64,000 bases of DNA from Agaricus subrufescens. Taxonomy: Eukaryota > Basidiomycota > Agaricomycetes > Agaricales > Agaricaceae. The position numbers and the translations under genes are program-made. Under the pieces are notes generated by a model. It saw only the letters and a list, made by a program, of their open reading frames with translations. It made no database searches and was not told the DNA's origin. The stretch spans positions 682,001-746,000 of the forward strand of contig CM057059.1 of NCBI GenBank assembly GCA_029945375.1, read 5' to 3'. Shown here piece by piece: positions 33,283-46,568 of this stretch (position 1 is its first letter; every line of letters starts with the position of its first letter).

Positions 33283-33780
33283 TTTCCACTGATGTATGAA
33301 TGCTTAAAGAGGAGCTAGAAAGTATAAGTATCTTACTCTGGGGCTATCGGTAGCGGTGGTGGTTGACTCTAATCATATCATATCATGTGGGACAATTAGT
33401 TGATCCGAACAACGGCTAATGTGAATACGGCTAATAGCTTTCCACCAGTTTTGTTTTCTAGCCGAGCTACTCGTATCAATCCTAGGCGGAATACAACCTG
33501 ACGGCTTTCTTAGGCATATCTAGGCCACGCCATCCTTACGTCGTTTAAGAAAAGTCAGCAAAGCCCTTTGTGAATCCCCCAGTCTCAGCCTTTTCCTTTC
33601 ATTCAGGACCGGAACATTTTTGATTTTACGAACCGCCAGAATCCATAGCCTCAAGGTCTCGGGTGTTTGGATTTTACGTTTGCTTCTAGCGTTAGTACCT
33701 TATTATAAAGGTCCACCTGACTGTCTACATGTGCTACGTCCACCACCCCCTTGTCCCGACCAACGACTCCGTGGCCTCTC
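33283..33780. other. Divergent promoter region
   Basis: Shared upstream region of the unknown protein (minus) and the methyltransferase-like protein (plus). It contains a short ATCATATCATATCAT run near 33372. Confidence 0.5.
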
Positions 33781-34642
33781 ATGACAGACCAACTACGAAC
33801 CATCCTTAATCCTTCCATTTCCCCTCTCATCAAGGTCCCGTTCATACTTGTTGCCATGATTGGCTTACAAGTTGCCGTAACCCCACCTCATCCTCCACCA
33901 ACGAAAGATGAGGAGGCAGAGTCCACAAAGTTGGAAGCAGCAATCAAACAACGTTCTGCTCCTATACTAGTCAAAGTTCGTTCATCTCCAATTTTTCCTT
34001 TGTTCGGCACGCGTTCTTAATAGTATTGCAGGCAATTTCTTGGGGAGCGGCTCTATCCGAAATAGCCGTCATTCTAGCTCAATCTGCGCCCTTGCTTCCC
34101 ATATCTAAGCATATCCTTTCCAACTTAGTTTTATCCGACGGTGCGGCGGATCGTATTCGACCATCACCTTTATTCATCGTCGGCGCATGTCTGGCTGCGA
34201 CGGGAGGGTTCATCCGATACAAATGTTATAAGGCACTGGGATGCATGTTCACATATGAAATGAGCATTCTTAGGAATCATGTTCTCGTAACAACTGGTCC
34301 ATACAGCATTGTTCGTCATCCCGGATATTCGGGCCTTCTCGTTACCATGATTGGGATGTTTATGTTACATGGGTCTAAGGTGAACATCTCCGTCAATTTC
34401 ACGTTAAGTTAGAATTGAAGACTTTCGTCATGCAGGGTTCTTGGGTCAGGGAAAGTGGTATCATGAATTCCATTCTCATGAGGGGAGCCATCGTGCTCAA
34501 CAGCCTGGTGGTCGTGACCATCCTCGTCGGACTCCTCAAAAGGATGAGCAAAGAGGATAATGCTCTGCGTGACTTGACAACGAGGGAATGGGATGAATGG
34601 GCTCAAAGAGTACCACACAAGCTCATACCGTGGATTTTCTGA
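33781..34642 (+). CDS. Isoprenylcysteine carboxyl methyltransferase-like protein (ICMT family)
   Basis: Three exons in phase, 33781-33975, 34032-34379 and 34436-34642 (250 aa). An in-frame ATG at 33751 would add 10 residues. The protein has several membrane segments and the family signature VTTGPYSIVRHPGYSG, with RHPxYxG at its core. The C-terminus has EWDEWAQRVPHKLIPWIF, as in ICMT/Ste14-like enzymes. ICMT proteins methylate the carboxyl group of prenylated cysteines in the ER membrane. Agarics have many divergent copies, so the true substrate may differ. Confidence 0.88.
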
Positions 34643-35022
34643 TTGCAGGCCTCTTGAAGGAATCGACACTCGTTACATAGGGGGAAGGCGTTCTTACGTT
34701 CCAAACTCATTCCATACCAAGACCTGCTCAGCAGCATTACCATTGTTGAACTTATGACCGCACGACTTTAATGATCCTACGATATGGTGTATCTAGCTAT
34801 AAACACGACACCCATCATGACGATTTGATAAGGGGATGAACATTGAACACTGTGCCCCCTGTAAGGCGTATGTGGAGCAGCAAGGGTCTAAGTGATGATT
34901 ACAGTTCGGCGATAGCATAGTTACGGAGAAGCAACGATGAGGCTCATGTCATCTCCTCATCACTATCCGATATCATCTCTTTACTCTTGCTATTATCCGA
35001 TTTAGTTTTCTTATCCAAAAAA
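34643..35022. other. Convergent 3' region
   Basis: 3' flanks of the methyltransferase and Ctr9 genes. The last part could still be coding if Ctr9 has one more splice event (frame ending DSDEEMT at 34944). Confidence 0.45.
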
Positions 35023-38000
35023 TCAGAACGGATGCACGTACAACTGCTTTTTGCGCGGGTTGGCGGATTCATCGTCGTCATCGTCTCTAATGACGCGCTT
35101 CTTCGAAGTACGCTAGTCGTAGAGTCAGTTTCCGTATGAAGGCCTAGAGAAAGTATGTTCACCTTCTTTGCTGGTCGTTCCGCATCATCGTCATCTGTGA
35201 ATATCGCACCATCTTCCTCACCCTGATCATCAGAGCTCTTTTTCAGTTTGCCACGGCGCTTCTTGCGAGGCTCGCCTTCATCGCCACTAGGAGCTTCACT
35301 CCTGGGCTTCCTGGCCTTCTTAGGTCGTTTCTCTTTCTCCTCATCGCTGTCCATCCGTACTTCTCGTGTCCACTCCATAGCTTGCTCGCGGGCAACACGG
35401 CGACTTTCAGTCAGTTCTTCTGCTTCTATACGAAGTTTCTCCTGTAGCTCGCGCTATTACGCAAACAGTATCATCAGCTCAGTTTCATGTTGATAGCCAA
35501 GTTAGTATTCACCTCCGCCGCTTCTTGTTTCTCCCGCTCCTCTTGTCGTTTACGTCGGGCCGCCTCCAAACGACTTTGCGTCTCATCTTCATGTTGTCTC
35601 TGCGCAGCAAGATGCTCCTCAGCCTTTCGTAACATACTTTCTCCGTACTTTCTACGGTTATCTGCGATGTCTTTATTGTAGGGCACGAGTGGGGTCTTGA
35701 CTTCAGCGAGCGAGGCGAATAATCTGATCTCCATTTACCAAAGTGCGGAGCTAGGGGTATGACAAGAAACTTACTTTTGTGCATGTGTGGCCTGTTCAAT
35801 GACTCGCTGCAGATCTACAAGCGTCCGTTTGGCGGGCGGTAGGGCAAACAGCATCTCAGCAGACTTTTGTTGAATCATAGCAATGTTGTACACAGTGGCC
35901 TTATCGCCGGGTTGTATGTGTAAAGCCTATGACCCGTGAAGACTACGAATCACACGGACTAGAAGCAAGGACAACGTACCCTTTGAGCATATTTCAGTGC
36001 AGTGCTCATGGCAGCATATGATTGATCTTTGGTAGCTTTCGAATACCACGATCGACAGAGGCACTGTAGTACTGAAACATTGTGCCCATCATAAAATTTA
36101 GAAGCTGTTTCATACTTCAGAAGTGTCAGATCATGATAAAGACGATGTATAACAACTTATACTCACACTTTCAATTGCACGGTCAAATTCGTCGCACGAA
36201 TAATAACAATGGCCCATATTCAAGTATACACTGCCATCATCTATCGACTCTCGGACCTTGACAAATGTATCAAGAGCCTCGCGAGCGTTCTTGACTCTTT
36301 TTGATCCCTCATCCATCGCTACAGGGAGCGTGGAGGGCAAGGCGCCCCCCAATGTCCCCAAAGCATCTTCGGCTGTGACGATAGCTAGTCCCTGAGCAGC
36401 GAACGCGCACTGAGGGTCTAGTTGAAGTGCTTTCTCGTAAAACTCTGCAGATCGCTGGAATCCTTTTTTGCGTTCCTTCACACCATCCGCTGAAACGTCC
36501 CTGCTCTCGCGAGATTGTTGATACTGGATCCAACCAGCGGCACATAATGAGTATATATCATACTTGTCAAAGTCCTTGAGCGTGGTGAACACGAAGTCTT
36601 TGGCGATTTTGATAGCATTTGTCTGAATCAGGAAGTACGTGTAGAACGCGCGGATATTGAGACTACTGTTTTGAGATGAGAGACACTGTTTGATGAGCTC
36701 ATGAGCGTCATTATGACGGTTGACACTGGAGTACATTTGAGCCTGCCGGATTTTAGCTAAAGTCGCATGAGTATAGTCGTATGATCTAAATGACACTTCA
36801 CATACCGTCAACATACTCCGGATGTCTCGAAAGGAGCTTTTCATATGCTTCTTTTGCCAGGTCACCGTTACTTTGGTCTTCGTACACGCGAGCAAGATTG
36901 TACAGGATTGATGTTGACATAGCCTCGGATACATCCATGCTCAAGTGTGCTGCGGTAGTCAGGGCATCTTCATACATTGTCCTAGCAGTTGCGTGGTCAC
37001 CTTCCAAATGCTGCAGCACCCCCAGATTGTTCAATAAACGAGGATCAACTTTCTCGTTCGATTCGCTGATACGAAGGGCTTCTTTCAGAGCCTTGCGCAT
37101 CCGATCGAGGTTCTCGCCTTGCCATAGCCGAGCTATCTCAACATGCATATCCATGTCGTCGAGGATGGCGCGAGAGGCATGACTTGATTCATGTCCATTC
37201 GTCCGCACTTCGTCAAGCTCGATACTTTTTCCAACACGCTCAAACAAATCTCTTGCACGCATCTTTTCTTGAGCTAGATCGGCACTTGAAACACCAGGCC
37301 GAGAATGCGCACGGAGAGATGCAAGCATCACGGTGGCTTCCAGTGATTTTTGGGGATTTGGTGGTTGTAAAAGGGTATCCAAAGTATGGATCGCAGCTGG
37401 GATCTCATCTAGATCCACAAGTCAAGCAAAAGACATTCCAGAATCTCTATAACGTACCGTGCTGAAGTTGCACCTGAGCCAAACCAATGGCACCCAGAAC
37501 GTGTTTCGGCTGCTCATTTGTCGCTGCGGAATAGAACCTTTTGGCCTGGACGTGGGAACCTTCTGCATGACAAACCCTGCCAGCTCGAAGGTGACCTTCG
37601 GTAAAGATGGTCAAGGTATCGGCAAATTGTATTGTACGCTCGGCCAACTTCAGCGCCTGAGGTATAAACATTAGATCACGTATGATCAACCGATAAAGAT
37701 AAGAACATACTCTCTTAAAGTTGGCCTTACGAAGAAAAATTTCGCAAAGAGCATTTGCAGCTGCAGCGCTCTTTTGGTTGGCCTTAAACGCGTTTTCCAC
37801 TAACTTTGTTCCTGAAATGAAGGCCGAGGTTCGTTCGGCCTCCGGAAGTTGCGTGTTTTTGCTGGTATTGATGGCGTCGAGCCCAAGGAGTAATTGGGCT
37901 GCCCATTCGTGTGGATTCTAAGGCAACTTGTCAGTGGCTACTAAAGAATGAGAGTCATGAATTACAATCTCAAGGCTCCTCTGCCAAGCGACTCTGGCCT

Positions 38001-38916
38001 TTGTCTTATTATCCATAGACCAGAAACAGAGCCCGATTCCTATACGAGGGTCTGGTTGACAACTTGGATTATACCGTAACACGTCCTGAAATAAGCGTAG
38101 CGCGTCCTTGAAATTCCGCCGGGCATAAAGAATTCTGGCCTAGCCGAAACGAGTTAACACGCGAAGAATCATGGTGAATACACACTACCTTTCCCAGTAA
38201 TGCCACAAGGTTGGTCGGTTTGAGGGCAAGGACGCCGTCAAATGACCGCAATGCATCATCCATAGACCGTGTGGCCAATTGTTGAATCCCTGTAGAAAAT
38301 GAACGAAAAAATTGGGAGAGAGAACAGGGGGGCGGACCTCGTGTCAGGAAAGCCAGTGTTTCGTTGACATTTTCACCGGTATCTCTGCCGACCCGTTCAG
38401 CAGCGTTGAGAAGCTGTGCAGCTTCACGATAATAATCTTCTTTCGAATGCTCTTGTTTCATGATATCCTGTCCTGCGCGTGCGATGAGTTGGGCAATTTA
38501 CAATGTGCGGTTCCACGTACGGGCATCGGTCAGGATGTGTTTAGGTGCTGCCCTCGAACGTGCAATGTTGATGTTAGCTAATAGACAGTAAATTGGAGGA
38601 AGTGAGGCGGTGGATCCATTAGCCTGAAAAGCTAGATAGGACGTCAGCAAAGATGCGGCTCGGGGCTGGGGTTCATTCACATACTCTCTATAGCCGTATG
38701 GGCTATTCGCTCGGCACCATCTAGGTAGTTCTTTCTCCAATACTCGCCGGCTAATTTTGTCCAAACCCAGTCCCTACACTGGCCGTCTTTGAGAAGTTCT
38801 AATACATCGTCTGGGTTAGGGTCCAAGTTATCGAGATCGATTGTTATGACTTCGGCGGTTCCCAAATCAATGTCCACAGTCCGACCGGGTGTAAAGGCGT
38901 CGGCATAGTCCTCCAT
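35023..38916 (-). CDS. CTR9: Paf1 complex subunit Ctr9 (TPR protein)
   Basis: Long minus-strand gene with about a dozen short introns, about 1080 aa. It starts MEDYADAFTPGRTVDIDLGT and carries the typical early block DVLELLKDGQCRDWVWTKLA. Tetratricopeptide-like repeats follow, e.g. SFDGVLALKPTNLVALLGK, AQRALHIQPGDKATVYNIAM and SAEFYEKALQLDPQCAFA. The C-terminal third is highly charged (EEREKQEAAE, KKARKPRSEAPSGDEGEPRK, then SKKRVIRDDDDDES). Ctr9 scaffolds the Paf1 complex on RNA polymerase II during elongation and histone modification. The C-terminal end is uncertain. I chose the stop at 35023; another frame extends to 34944 but needs an implausibly short intron. Confidence 0.92.
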
Positions 38917-39605
38917 TAGAAGTCAGCAAATGCAAGTTTGCTCGATTGTGCGGTTGGATTATGAAATGATGTAATATGAGAATGAACGGACGGAGTCTGC
39001 GGCCAAGTTCAAACTGCCAACGGACGACGGAATGCACCTGTCGCTCACGTGATTTTACCCCCTAAAAATAGACACGTCTCCAGATAAACATATGGCATTC
39101 CGTAACCCCTGCTAGCTACCTCTTCGCCCCGTTTCCACGCGGTGCAGAGTGCCGGACCCCATGAAGAAGACTGTCGTAACTCTTAATGGCCTATTAAATC
39201 GGCCCACCGGTAATTTCGCGCCCTCAGCGAAAAACCCGCTGATAATATAATCCATGAGAGAATCCAACTAACAGCTTTTTGAATAGCAACTGTTTCGGAC
39301 GCTTATGAGCGTTCGATTACGTAGACCGACGTTCTTCCTATCTGCCTGCTTTTTGACTTGCAGCATCACTACGTTGCTCCGAAGGACAACAGCAAGTCTC
39401 AAACTGCTGACTCATTCATCAAACGAGTGTCGCGGACTTTGTTAGCGCCACCATCTTTGGGCAACGTGCTTCTGGCCCTGGAAATGAGGCATCCCCTGAA
39501 TGTTTTAGCGTGGCGTTATATATGGAACGGCCAAACAACAGTTGCTCATATCTCACTTGGCTCGCATATTACAACTTAGGTTGAGCTTGCCCCCGTATCC
39601 CTTCC
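38917..39605. other. Divergent promoter region, nothing else seen
   Basis: Upstream of CTR9 (minus) and of the DUF6533 gene (plus). Small open frames here have no support. Confidence 0.5.
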
Positions 39606-40875
39606 ATGGGAGCTCAAGGCGACCAACCCAAACAGGCGATGGAATCTCCCCCGACTCTGCCTTTGGCATTTATACAGTACTTTCGAGGTTCGTACCTTGG
39701 CTCTGACCTATCTTGCGACTAAATCTCCTCAACGATTACAGTTGCTTCCCTGGCATTCTTCATCTACGAAATTGTCCTTACGCTTGACCAAGAGGTGGAA
39801 CTCGTCTGGCCGTCAGTATCGACCTTGATCTTTCTGAGTGCTGTTCCTCATATCAAATCCAGTCGATCTAATAAAAGCTGGCTCAAATGGCATTACTTTT
39901 TCACTCGTTACTTTGCTTTATTGGCTTCCATGTGCGTCGGCCAATCTGCACATCTGATGATGCTTACTCCCTCCTAGCGCAAATCGTGCTATTGACCATT
40001 TTTCAATAAATAGCACAGGGTCGATGTCAGCCTCGCTACGTAGATGGATCTCCTGTCAGGTTGTCATTGGCGGTGCCCTAATCCTTTCTGTTGAGATGCA
40101 ACTCATGATGCGAGGTGAGAGGTATAATCCCTACAAACCGAAAGTTGCTTATCATTTATCTCCAGTTTACGCTCTGTATTGTCGTTCTACTCGTGTGGCT
40201 CTGGCCCTCCTTTTTTTTATACTGTGCGAAATAGTCTTCGCGATCGTCGGCCTTGTCCTCAAGCCAGATATTGGCATTAACCCGAACAACGTCGCGTTAT
40301 CGAGCCCGGACTCTTTTATTTATTTTGGGTATGTCTGATCGTTATACCCTGAAGAAATGTGCCACCAACGGCTGCAGTATTAGTGCCAGTATTGTTCAAG
40401 TGATCGTTCTGATTCTCACCATCCTCAAATACAAGTTGCTCACTATGACACCAATCGGTTTTGCCCGCATCGCGTCACGGTTTTTGAAAAACACGATACT
40501 TGGCTTTTTGGTTACACTTGGTAGGCTGCAGCTTTATCGATCATGATCACCGCAATATATTAATACTTCTTGCCCAGTTGTAACCACGTGGACTTGGGCA
40601 TCCGCAATCACCAACCTCTCTGCTGCTATCAGTGATTCGTGCGTTGCATTCAATATCATACATAGGAAAATATATATAATATGGCGCAGGTGGCTCTTAG
40701 CCATCGTGTCCTGTGTGGTAAGCAAGTGGTCTATTTTTCCTACTGAGATCTAATCCTTTACATGTAGGGTTGCAGGCTGATGCTGGAATGCTTATCTTAC
40801 CTGAACTACAACACGGACTTAAGTAGTCTGTGTATCACGACCTACGCCGATTCACTTGGCGGAGAAGTACTATAA
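39606..40875 (+). CDS. DUF6533-type multi-pass membrane protein
   Basis: About eight short exons can be joined in phase from ATG 39606 to TAA 40873-40875, about 300 aa. The N-terminus reads LAFIQYFRVASLAFFIYE and IVLTLDQEVELVWPSR, then WHYFFTRYFALLA, the signature of the DUF6533 domain common in Agaricomycetes. At least six hydrophobic segments follow, among them VALALLFFILCEIVFAIVGL, SIVQVIVLILTILKY and WLLAIVSCV. The C-terminus is MLECLSYLNYNT. The function of the family is unknown; a receptor-like or transport role has not been shown. Confidence 0.85.
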
Positions 40876-41149
40876 TTCAATTGGAGATCTTTCCCATATC
40901 ATAGCCACGCATTTTGTATTATTCAGTACACCATATATGTATCATAGATTCAGTGATATTGATCCACTGTAGAAGCATAGATTCTGGATGCGAGCACATC
41001 AGTATAACCTTCAATGGTCGAAGAGCGTGGGAACTCAGGTTTGATCCATACTTGGCTAACTTGTGTGGACGACATTGGCTACAGCCGAATCATCAAAAAC
41101 CGTCCGTGAACGTCGTCAACGCCGATTACAAGCTAGCAAGAGCTTCACG

Positions 41150-41260
41150 GTACGTTTCACTCATCTCACACAACGCCCCTGTTCCAAAAACGAGCCGATT
41201 TGTGCATTTTGCGGGGTGGATGCGCTTGAGGCATCTCAGATGCTGATCCACTTGCCTTAG
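41150..41260 (+). other. Possible 5' untranslated intron of RPSA
   Basis: A GTACGT donor at 41150 and a CTTGCCTTAG acceptor ending at 41260 lie 11 bases before the RPSA start codon. Leader introns are common in ribosomal protein genes. I see no clear snoRNA boxes inside. Confidence 0.45.
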
Positions 41261-41271
41261 GTGTTCATAAC

Positions 41272-42269
41272 ATGGCCTCAAAACTACCGTCCGTCCTAAG
41301 TGCTACTGAAGATGAGATCCAGCTGTTACTGGCTGCACAATGCCACATTGGCACAAAAAATTGTGATAAACAAATGATACCATATGTCTGGAAGAGGAGG
41401 ACCGATGGTGCGTCTTTGCGTAGATTAATCCCACTTCAAATTCTCTTATCGTAGTCGCGGATTCTGGCAGGTATCCACATCATCAACATCGGCAAGACCT
41501 GGGAAAAGCTCGTTTTCGCTGCTCGGATTATCGCCGCCATTGAGAACCCTAACGATGTTTGTGTTATCTCTGCACGTCCCTATGGTCACCGTGCCGTTCT
41601 GAAATTCGCCGCCAACACTGGTGCCCAAGCCATTGCTGGACGTTTCACTCCCGGTTCCTTCACCAACTACATCACCCGCTCGTTCAAGGAGCCTCGTCTT
41701 ATCATCGTCACCGACCCACGGGTAGACCACCAAGCCATTCGTGAGGCATCATATGTCAACATTCCTGTTATCGCCCTTTGTGACACCGATGCGCCTCTTA
41801 AATTCGTCGATGTTGCCATCCCCACAAACAACAAGACTAAGCACTCCATCGGTCTCATTTGGTGGTTACTTGCTCGTGAAGTCTTGAGGCTCCGCGGCAC
41901 AATTCCCAGGACACCTGATGGCTGGAACGTCATGGTTGATATGTTCTTCTACAGAGATCCTGAGGAGGTCGAGAAGCAGCAACAGGAGGAGGCTGCTGCT
42001 AAGGCTACTGGTACGGCTGGTGAGGAGGTTGCCGCTCCCACAGAGTGGGATGTTGGTGGTGGACATCAAGCGGGTGCTATCAACCCTGCATTGGTTGAAT
42101 CATGTAAGTATAGTTTTCCTCGACAGTGTCAATGTGCTGACCCGTTTTTCCAGCTGCTCTTGATTGGGCCGCCGACAGCGCAGGACCAAACACTGACTGG
42201 GCAGCCGAACCAAGCGGTGGTAACTGGGCAGCAGATGCGCCAGCCGCAGCGGGAAGTGGTTGGGATTAG
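41272..42269 (+). CDS. RPS0: 40S ribosomal protein SA (uS2, yeast S0 orthologue)
   Basis: Three exons in phase with short introns. The first starts [20 protein letters not shown] and ends KRRTDG. The main exon holds [58 protein letters not shown] and [14 protein letters not shown], unmistakable uS2 sequence. The last exon is acidic with repeated W-containing stretches ([18 protein letters not shown]) and ends AAGSGWD. It is a structural protein of the small ribosomal subunit, needed for 18S rRNA processing. The acidic tail is typical of the eukaryotic form. Confidence 0.97.
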
Positions 42270-42545
42270 GAGGCATCACTTGCGGCTGTTCATCTGGATA
42301 TGCGGTAGCTTACAACAGTCTCAGTATATACTATGCTGTCTCATGTCAAAAATATGGCTCATGTCCTCTCCCTTCATCTGTATCACGGTGTTCATTTCTC
42401 TGCATAATATGAAGTATTTCGGCCAAAGATTCAAATTACAAGTAGGACTTTGTTGGGGTCTTACTATTTTAGTTGGGGTCTCATTATTATGCACAGTAGA
42501 TCCTTCCCCGGTCTCCTAAGCGAATTTATGATTGGACACGTCTGC

Positions 42546-44030
42546 TCACACCTCGCACACAGTGAGATGAGATGCAGCAAGTCCTGATGCATGTTAGGAA
42601 TTCCAAAAGAACTGAAGGCATTTGTCTTACCGTGGAGAAATAATCTTCTGTGGCGGACGTCATGAACAACAGTGGTAGTTCCGGATGCAATGCTGCCGTC
42701 GTCTTCGAAGGCCTGAATATATGACCAACGGCATTTAAAATGTTTGTGGTAACGAGGTAAACATGGATCTCACCTTGTCGACCCTATATTTTCCACCATA
42801 GAATACATTGGGACCAGTGTTGATCGATAAGCGTAAGGCAGACGATGGGCAAGCGACACTAGGATCGCTGGTGTGTTTGACCATTTTCAACACTTTCGGA
42901 AAAGCTGATTTTATGTGACTTTTTAGCCCAACGAATTGTAGCACTCGGATGGCAGGACAGATGCTTACATGCAGCCCAAACATGTCCCTCTGAATCGATT
43001 GATAGATTATCCATAAGTCGATCTACAAAGGCACATTGAGAACATGAACTTTGGGAGATCAGATCGAATAATATACCTGTTTGTATGACATCTGTGATGA
43101 CAAGCGTATTATCGTTTTGTTGTTCGAGAATCGTGAGCTGTCCCGTAGTCCAGCTACTGACGTAGAAAGTGCCGTTCAATGCGCGTGCAATTCCGTTGTT
43201 GCCGGCCATCCTTTGTATTGCGTATTTGCAGCCTTCATCAATGTGGCAGTAGACAACAGACGAGGTCTTACGCTTGAGCGGTACATCGATAAATCTAGTC
43301 TTTTTAAGGTTCAGACAAAGAGGGAATACCACACATATTCGACGATGCTTACAATGCCTGTTTTTTGACCATTATCATTGGTAACATAGAAACTTTTGCC
43401 ATCGTCTGAGCCGACAAGGTCGTTGGGAGTCAACACAAGTGGGTCACTGATGGTTGCAATGTGCTGAAGTTGGTCGGTATTGAGCGTATGCTTGAAGATC
43501 TCCACCACAGAATCGGCACCGCGTTGTTCTGCATTCGATTGCGGTCTGTGATTGACTAGGTATAAAAAGACCTCTGAAGGGTTTGAGGCGGAGGAGACAA
43601 TATCGATCCCATGTGACGAGAAACCTAGTTTATCATCCAGTCCGGATAATTTGAGCTTGGTGATTTGTGAATTCTGGGGATTATAGACCATAACACCATC
43701 ATTCGACGCGCCAGCTGCGTTCAGACGGCCCCCTCCAGGTAACCATTGCATGCGGCGACGAGGTTCTGAACACGCCAAATACAGAAGGCCGGAAGGTTCA
43801 TGAAGAGCTATATCTATTCATCAAGTTTAGCTATTCCTGCGACAGAGAGTAATAAGGTTGCTACCCTCGCAAGCTTGGAGCCCGGAGACTTTTCGACAGT
43901 CCCCATTACCAAGAGACTCGATGACACGGTTATGACCAATAAGAGCCAAGAAGCTTTTGATATAGAGGAGGTATACACTTGCTGCAATGGCAAGCAATAC
44001 GACGAAAACGTTGAGAGCTACCCGCGACAT
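42546..44030 (-). CDS. Paraoxonase/arylesterase-like protein (PON copy 1)
   Basis: Minus strand, about seven exons, starting MSRVALNVFVVLLAIAASVY and ending ASHLTVCEV. One N-terminal hydrophobic segment probably acts as an uncleaved signal anchor. The beta-propeller part has IALHEPSGLLYLACSEP, GFSSHGIDIVSSASNPSEVF and LYLVNHRPQSNAE, LTPNDLVGSDDGKSFYVTND, and GRALNGTFYVSS-like blocks, as in serum paraoxonases, which hydrolyse lactones and aryl esters with bound calcium. It is a close paralogue of 49235-50743 with the same intron positions. Intron 1 uses a weak GTAGCA donor. The real substrate is unknown. Confidence 0.88.
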
Positions 44031-45260
44031 CGATGCGACGGAAAAGGAATGCTCAAGAGAAAAGGCGCTGGGGAGTGTGAGATAAGAGCATGCCTTTATG
44101 GTCGGTTTGTCCAGGCATTGATAAGTCCACAGAGGCCTAGTAGCAACCAGCGAGGGGCGAAATGACTTTACGATGTTATGTTTGACTAATGCCTGACATT
44201 ACTGCACCACATTCTGATCCTGATCTGGTTCCGGCCCAGCTCGCTTACTACACACGCGTTCAGTCAAAGCTTATCCCCAGGAGACATCTAATTCCGCGTC
44301 ATCGAAAATAAGTACGAGTAGCGTTCATTAGCAAATAGCTGCTTGAACAGCTCTCTAACATAAAAACAGCAGAAAAATACGTGTGTATTTTGACAGCATG
44401 AATATCAGGGTTAAAGGCCGTGTGAAAGAATTTGAGCTTCTATCTGACCTCATGTGATCTTATGACGACAAGTCAAAGTTCTACCACGCGCACACCTTGC
44501 CCGAAATTTGGGCAGCCGGCACAAAGAACTCTCGCTTCTGGATGATCTGACTGCATTTCGACCTCAATACCATCTCTGGAATGCTGGCACTTTTTCCCCT
44601 GATTGTCCGGTGACTCCGCTATGCAGTCCTTGTAAACGACTGGTTTTTATATTCTTACCCGTATGCGACATTCATGCCAACGAAGTTCTATGATGATGGC
44701 ATCTAGTATGCTTGTATTACCGTGATCACGTCGCAACGGACGGATATATCAGTAAGTATTCTATTTTCATTGCTGGCATTTATGTCTTGTATATCTCAAT
44801 TTGCTAACCAAACGAAAGCTTACTTAGGTTGATCTGAGCTATTACTGACTCGCTGGGAAAACAGCTGGAATTTTTCTGCCATTTCTCTGGGACTGCACGA
44901 AGTGTTGCCCGCCCACAATGAATCATTTTTCTGTTCTCTGGGGACCGTGTAATGACACAAAATGTGGACGATCTCAGGACATAGAACCAACATTGATTGA
45001 CACGCTTCTGAGCTCATGTGAAAATTTCTGACGCGAGTGCCAATCTGACGGCAAGTTAGACACGTCAAGGCTCGGCCTGAGATAATCCAACGGCAATACA
45101 ATTAATTCATCACAACAAGCGCGCCTTCGAATGATTGTGTTTCACGCTGGTCCCGGAATTCTTCCCACTGAACATCTGGAAGCTGTTAAAAAAGAATGCT
45201 CTCTCTCCTTGGGAGCTCAATTCCCTTATCTCTGGTCCCGCCTAGAATTTTACCCCAATA
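44031..45260. other. Intergenic stretch between PON copy 1 and SDR copy 2
   Basis: No supported gene. The end of the stretch carries the promoter element shared with SDR copy 3. Confidence 0.5.
45172..45183 (+). promoter_or_regulatory. Conserved SDR upstream element, copy 2
   Basis: ACATCTGGAAGC lies 89 bases before the ATG, followed by an A-rich TTAAAAAAG. The same 12 bases lie 88 bases before the ATG of SDR copy 3. Confidence 0.55.
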
Positions 45261-46568
45261 ATGGCCAGGAAAACCTTCCTCTCCTTTGTCTATGATCAAC
45301 TCCGTCGAGTTCCCGATGTCGTTCATACCGACCTCGCGCAAAAGACGGTTGTAGTCGTTGGCGCTAATACGGGTCTCGGTTTCGAGGCAGCTCAACACTT
45401 TGCAAGGATGAATGCTGGAAGGCTCATTCTTGCCTGTCGTAGTGAACAGAAGGGACAAGCGGCTGTTGACCGTGCGTTTTTATGTATCTCTCTACGTCAC
45501 CAGTAGAGACTTAGTTCACCTCGTACTCAATGCAGGTTTGAAGGCAAACACTGGCTACTCCAATGCGGAGCTATGGCTTGTTGATCTCTCTGAGTTCTCG
45601 TCTGTCAAAGCATTCGCTGATCGAATGGTAGAGGATTTAGAGAGGTTGGATATTCTAATGCTCAATGCAGCTATTGTTCCTCGTGATGACGGATCGTATA
45701 CTTCCACAAAGGACGGATGGGAGACAACGTATGATATCAGTCCCTAATCGGGAAACGCTAATTGTTGATTTTACTACAGACTCCAAGTAAATGGCCTTTC
45801 TTTCGCATTACTGTCTATCCTGTTACTCCCTCTTATGGTCGATACGGCCAAGAAGTTTGACACATTTCCGAGACTCGTTACAGTCTCGAGCGAGCTTCAC
45901 TTCCAGGCAAGTTTCGAGGATAAAGTGATGGCAAGCCCCAATGCAATGGAGTTCATCAGTAATCAAGAGTACTCTACACCTCAGTGAGTCAGCCAGGGCA
46001 TTTGGGTCAAGAAATGACTGATAGCAAAACAGGGTGATGCAAATGCGTTATCATGCTACGAAACGTGCGTTGTTGACTGTTCTCTTATTGGATTCTCTAT
46101 GTTTATAATCCGTCGTTAGTTTTGAACGTATTTTTCACTCGCGCTATCAGCAGCCGCTCGAAGCAACAACCTGTTATATTCAACTGTGTCAACCCGGGCT
46201 TCTGTCGTTCTGAGCTCCTCAGAGATAATACCAGAATATTCGTGAAGTTATTAACGCTACTGTTAGCCCGGACTACCGAAGAGGGTAGTCGACAGCTAGT
46301 ATGGGCTGCTGTCGGTCTTCCGAAGAGTGGGTCCTTGGATGAAATGAGGGGAACATATATCAGCATAGCGAACATAGAAGAACCTTCTGATTTTGTTCTT
46401 GGAGAAGAGGGTAAGAAACGAGAGGATAAGATATTCGTAAGCCCAAAGCCGCGTTTTGGTATCTGAGCATTGCTGACAGAACATGTTCTCCTGCAGGCCG
46501 ATATGATTTCCGTCATCGAAAAGGTGGACTCGCGGGTGAAAGAGATTGTATCACAATATTTAGTCTAA
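45261..46568 (+). CDS. Short-chain dehydrogenase/reductase, retinol-dehydrogenase-like (SDR copy 2)
   Basis: Plus strand, six exons, starting MARKTFLSFVYDQLRRVPDV and ending REIVSQYLV-like (KEIVSQYLV). It has the Rossmann motif GANTGLGF, cofactor loop ACRSEQKG, a LNAAIV motif in place of NAG, and the catalytic YxxxK as YHATK. The intron phases equal those of copies 1 and 3. One hydrophobic stretch, LALLSILLLPLM-like, lies mid-protein. It is a close neighbour of copy 3 and lies between the two PON genes, which suggests a shared lipophilic or lactone substrate, but that is only inference. Confidence 0.9.
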
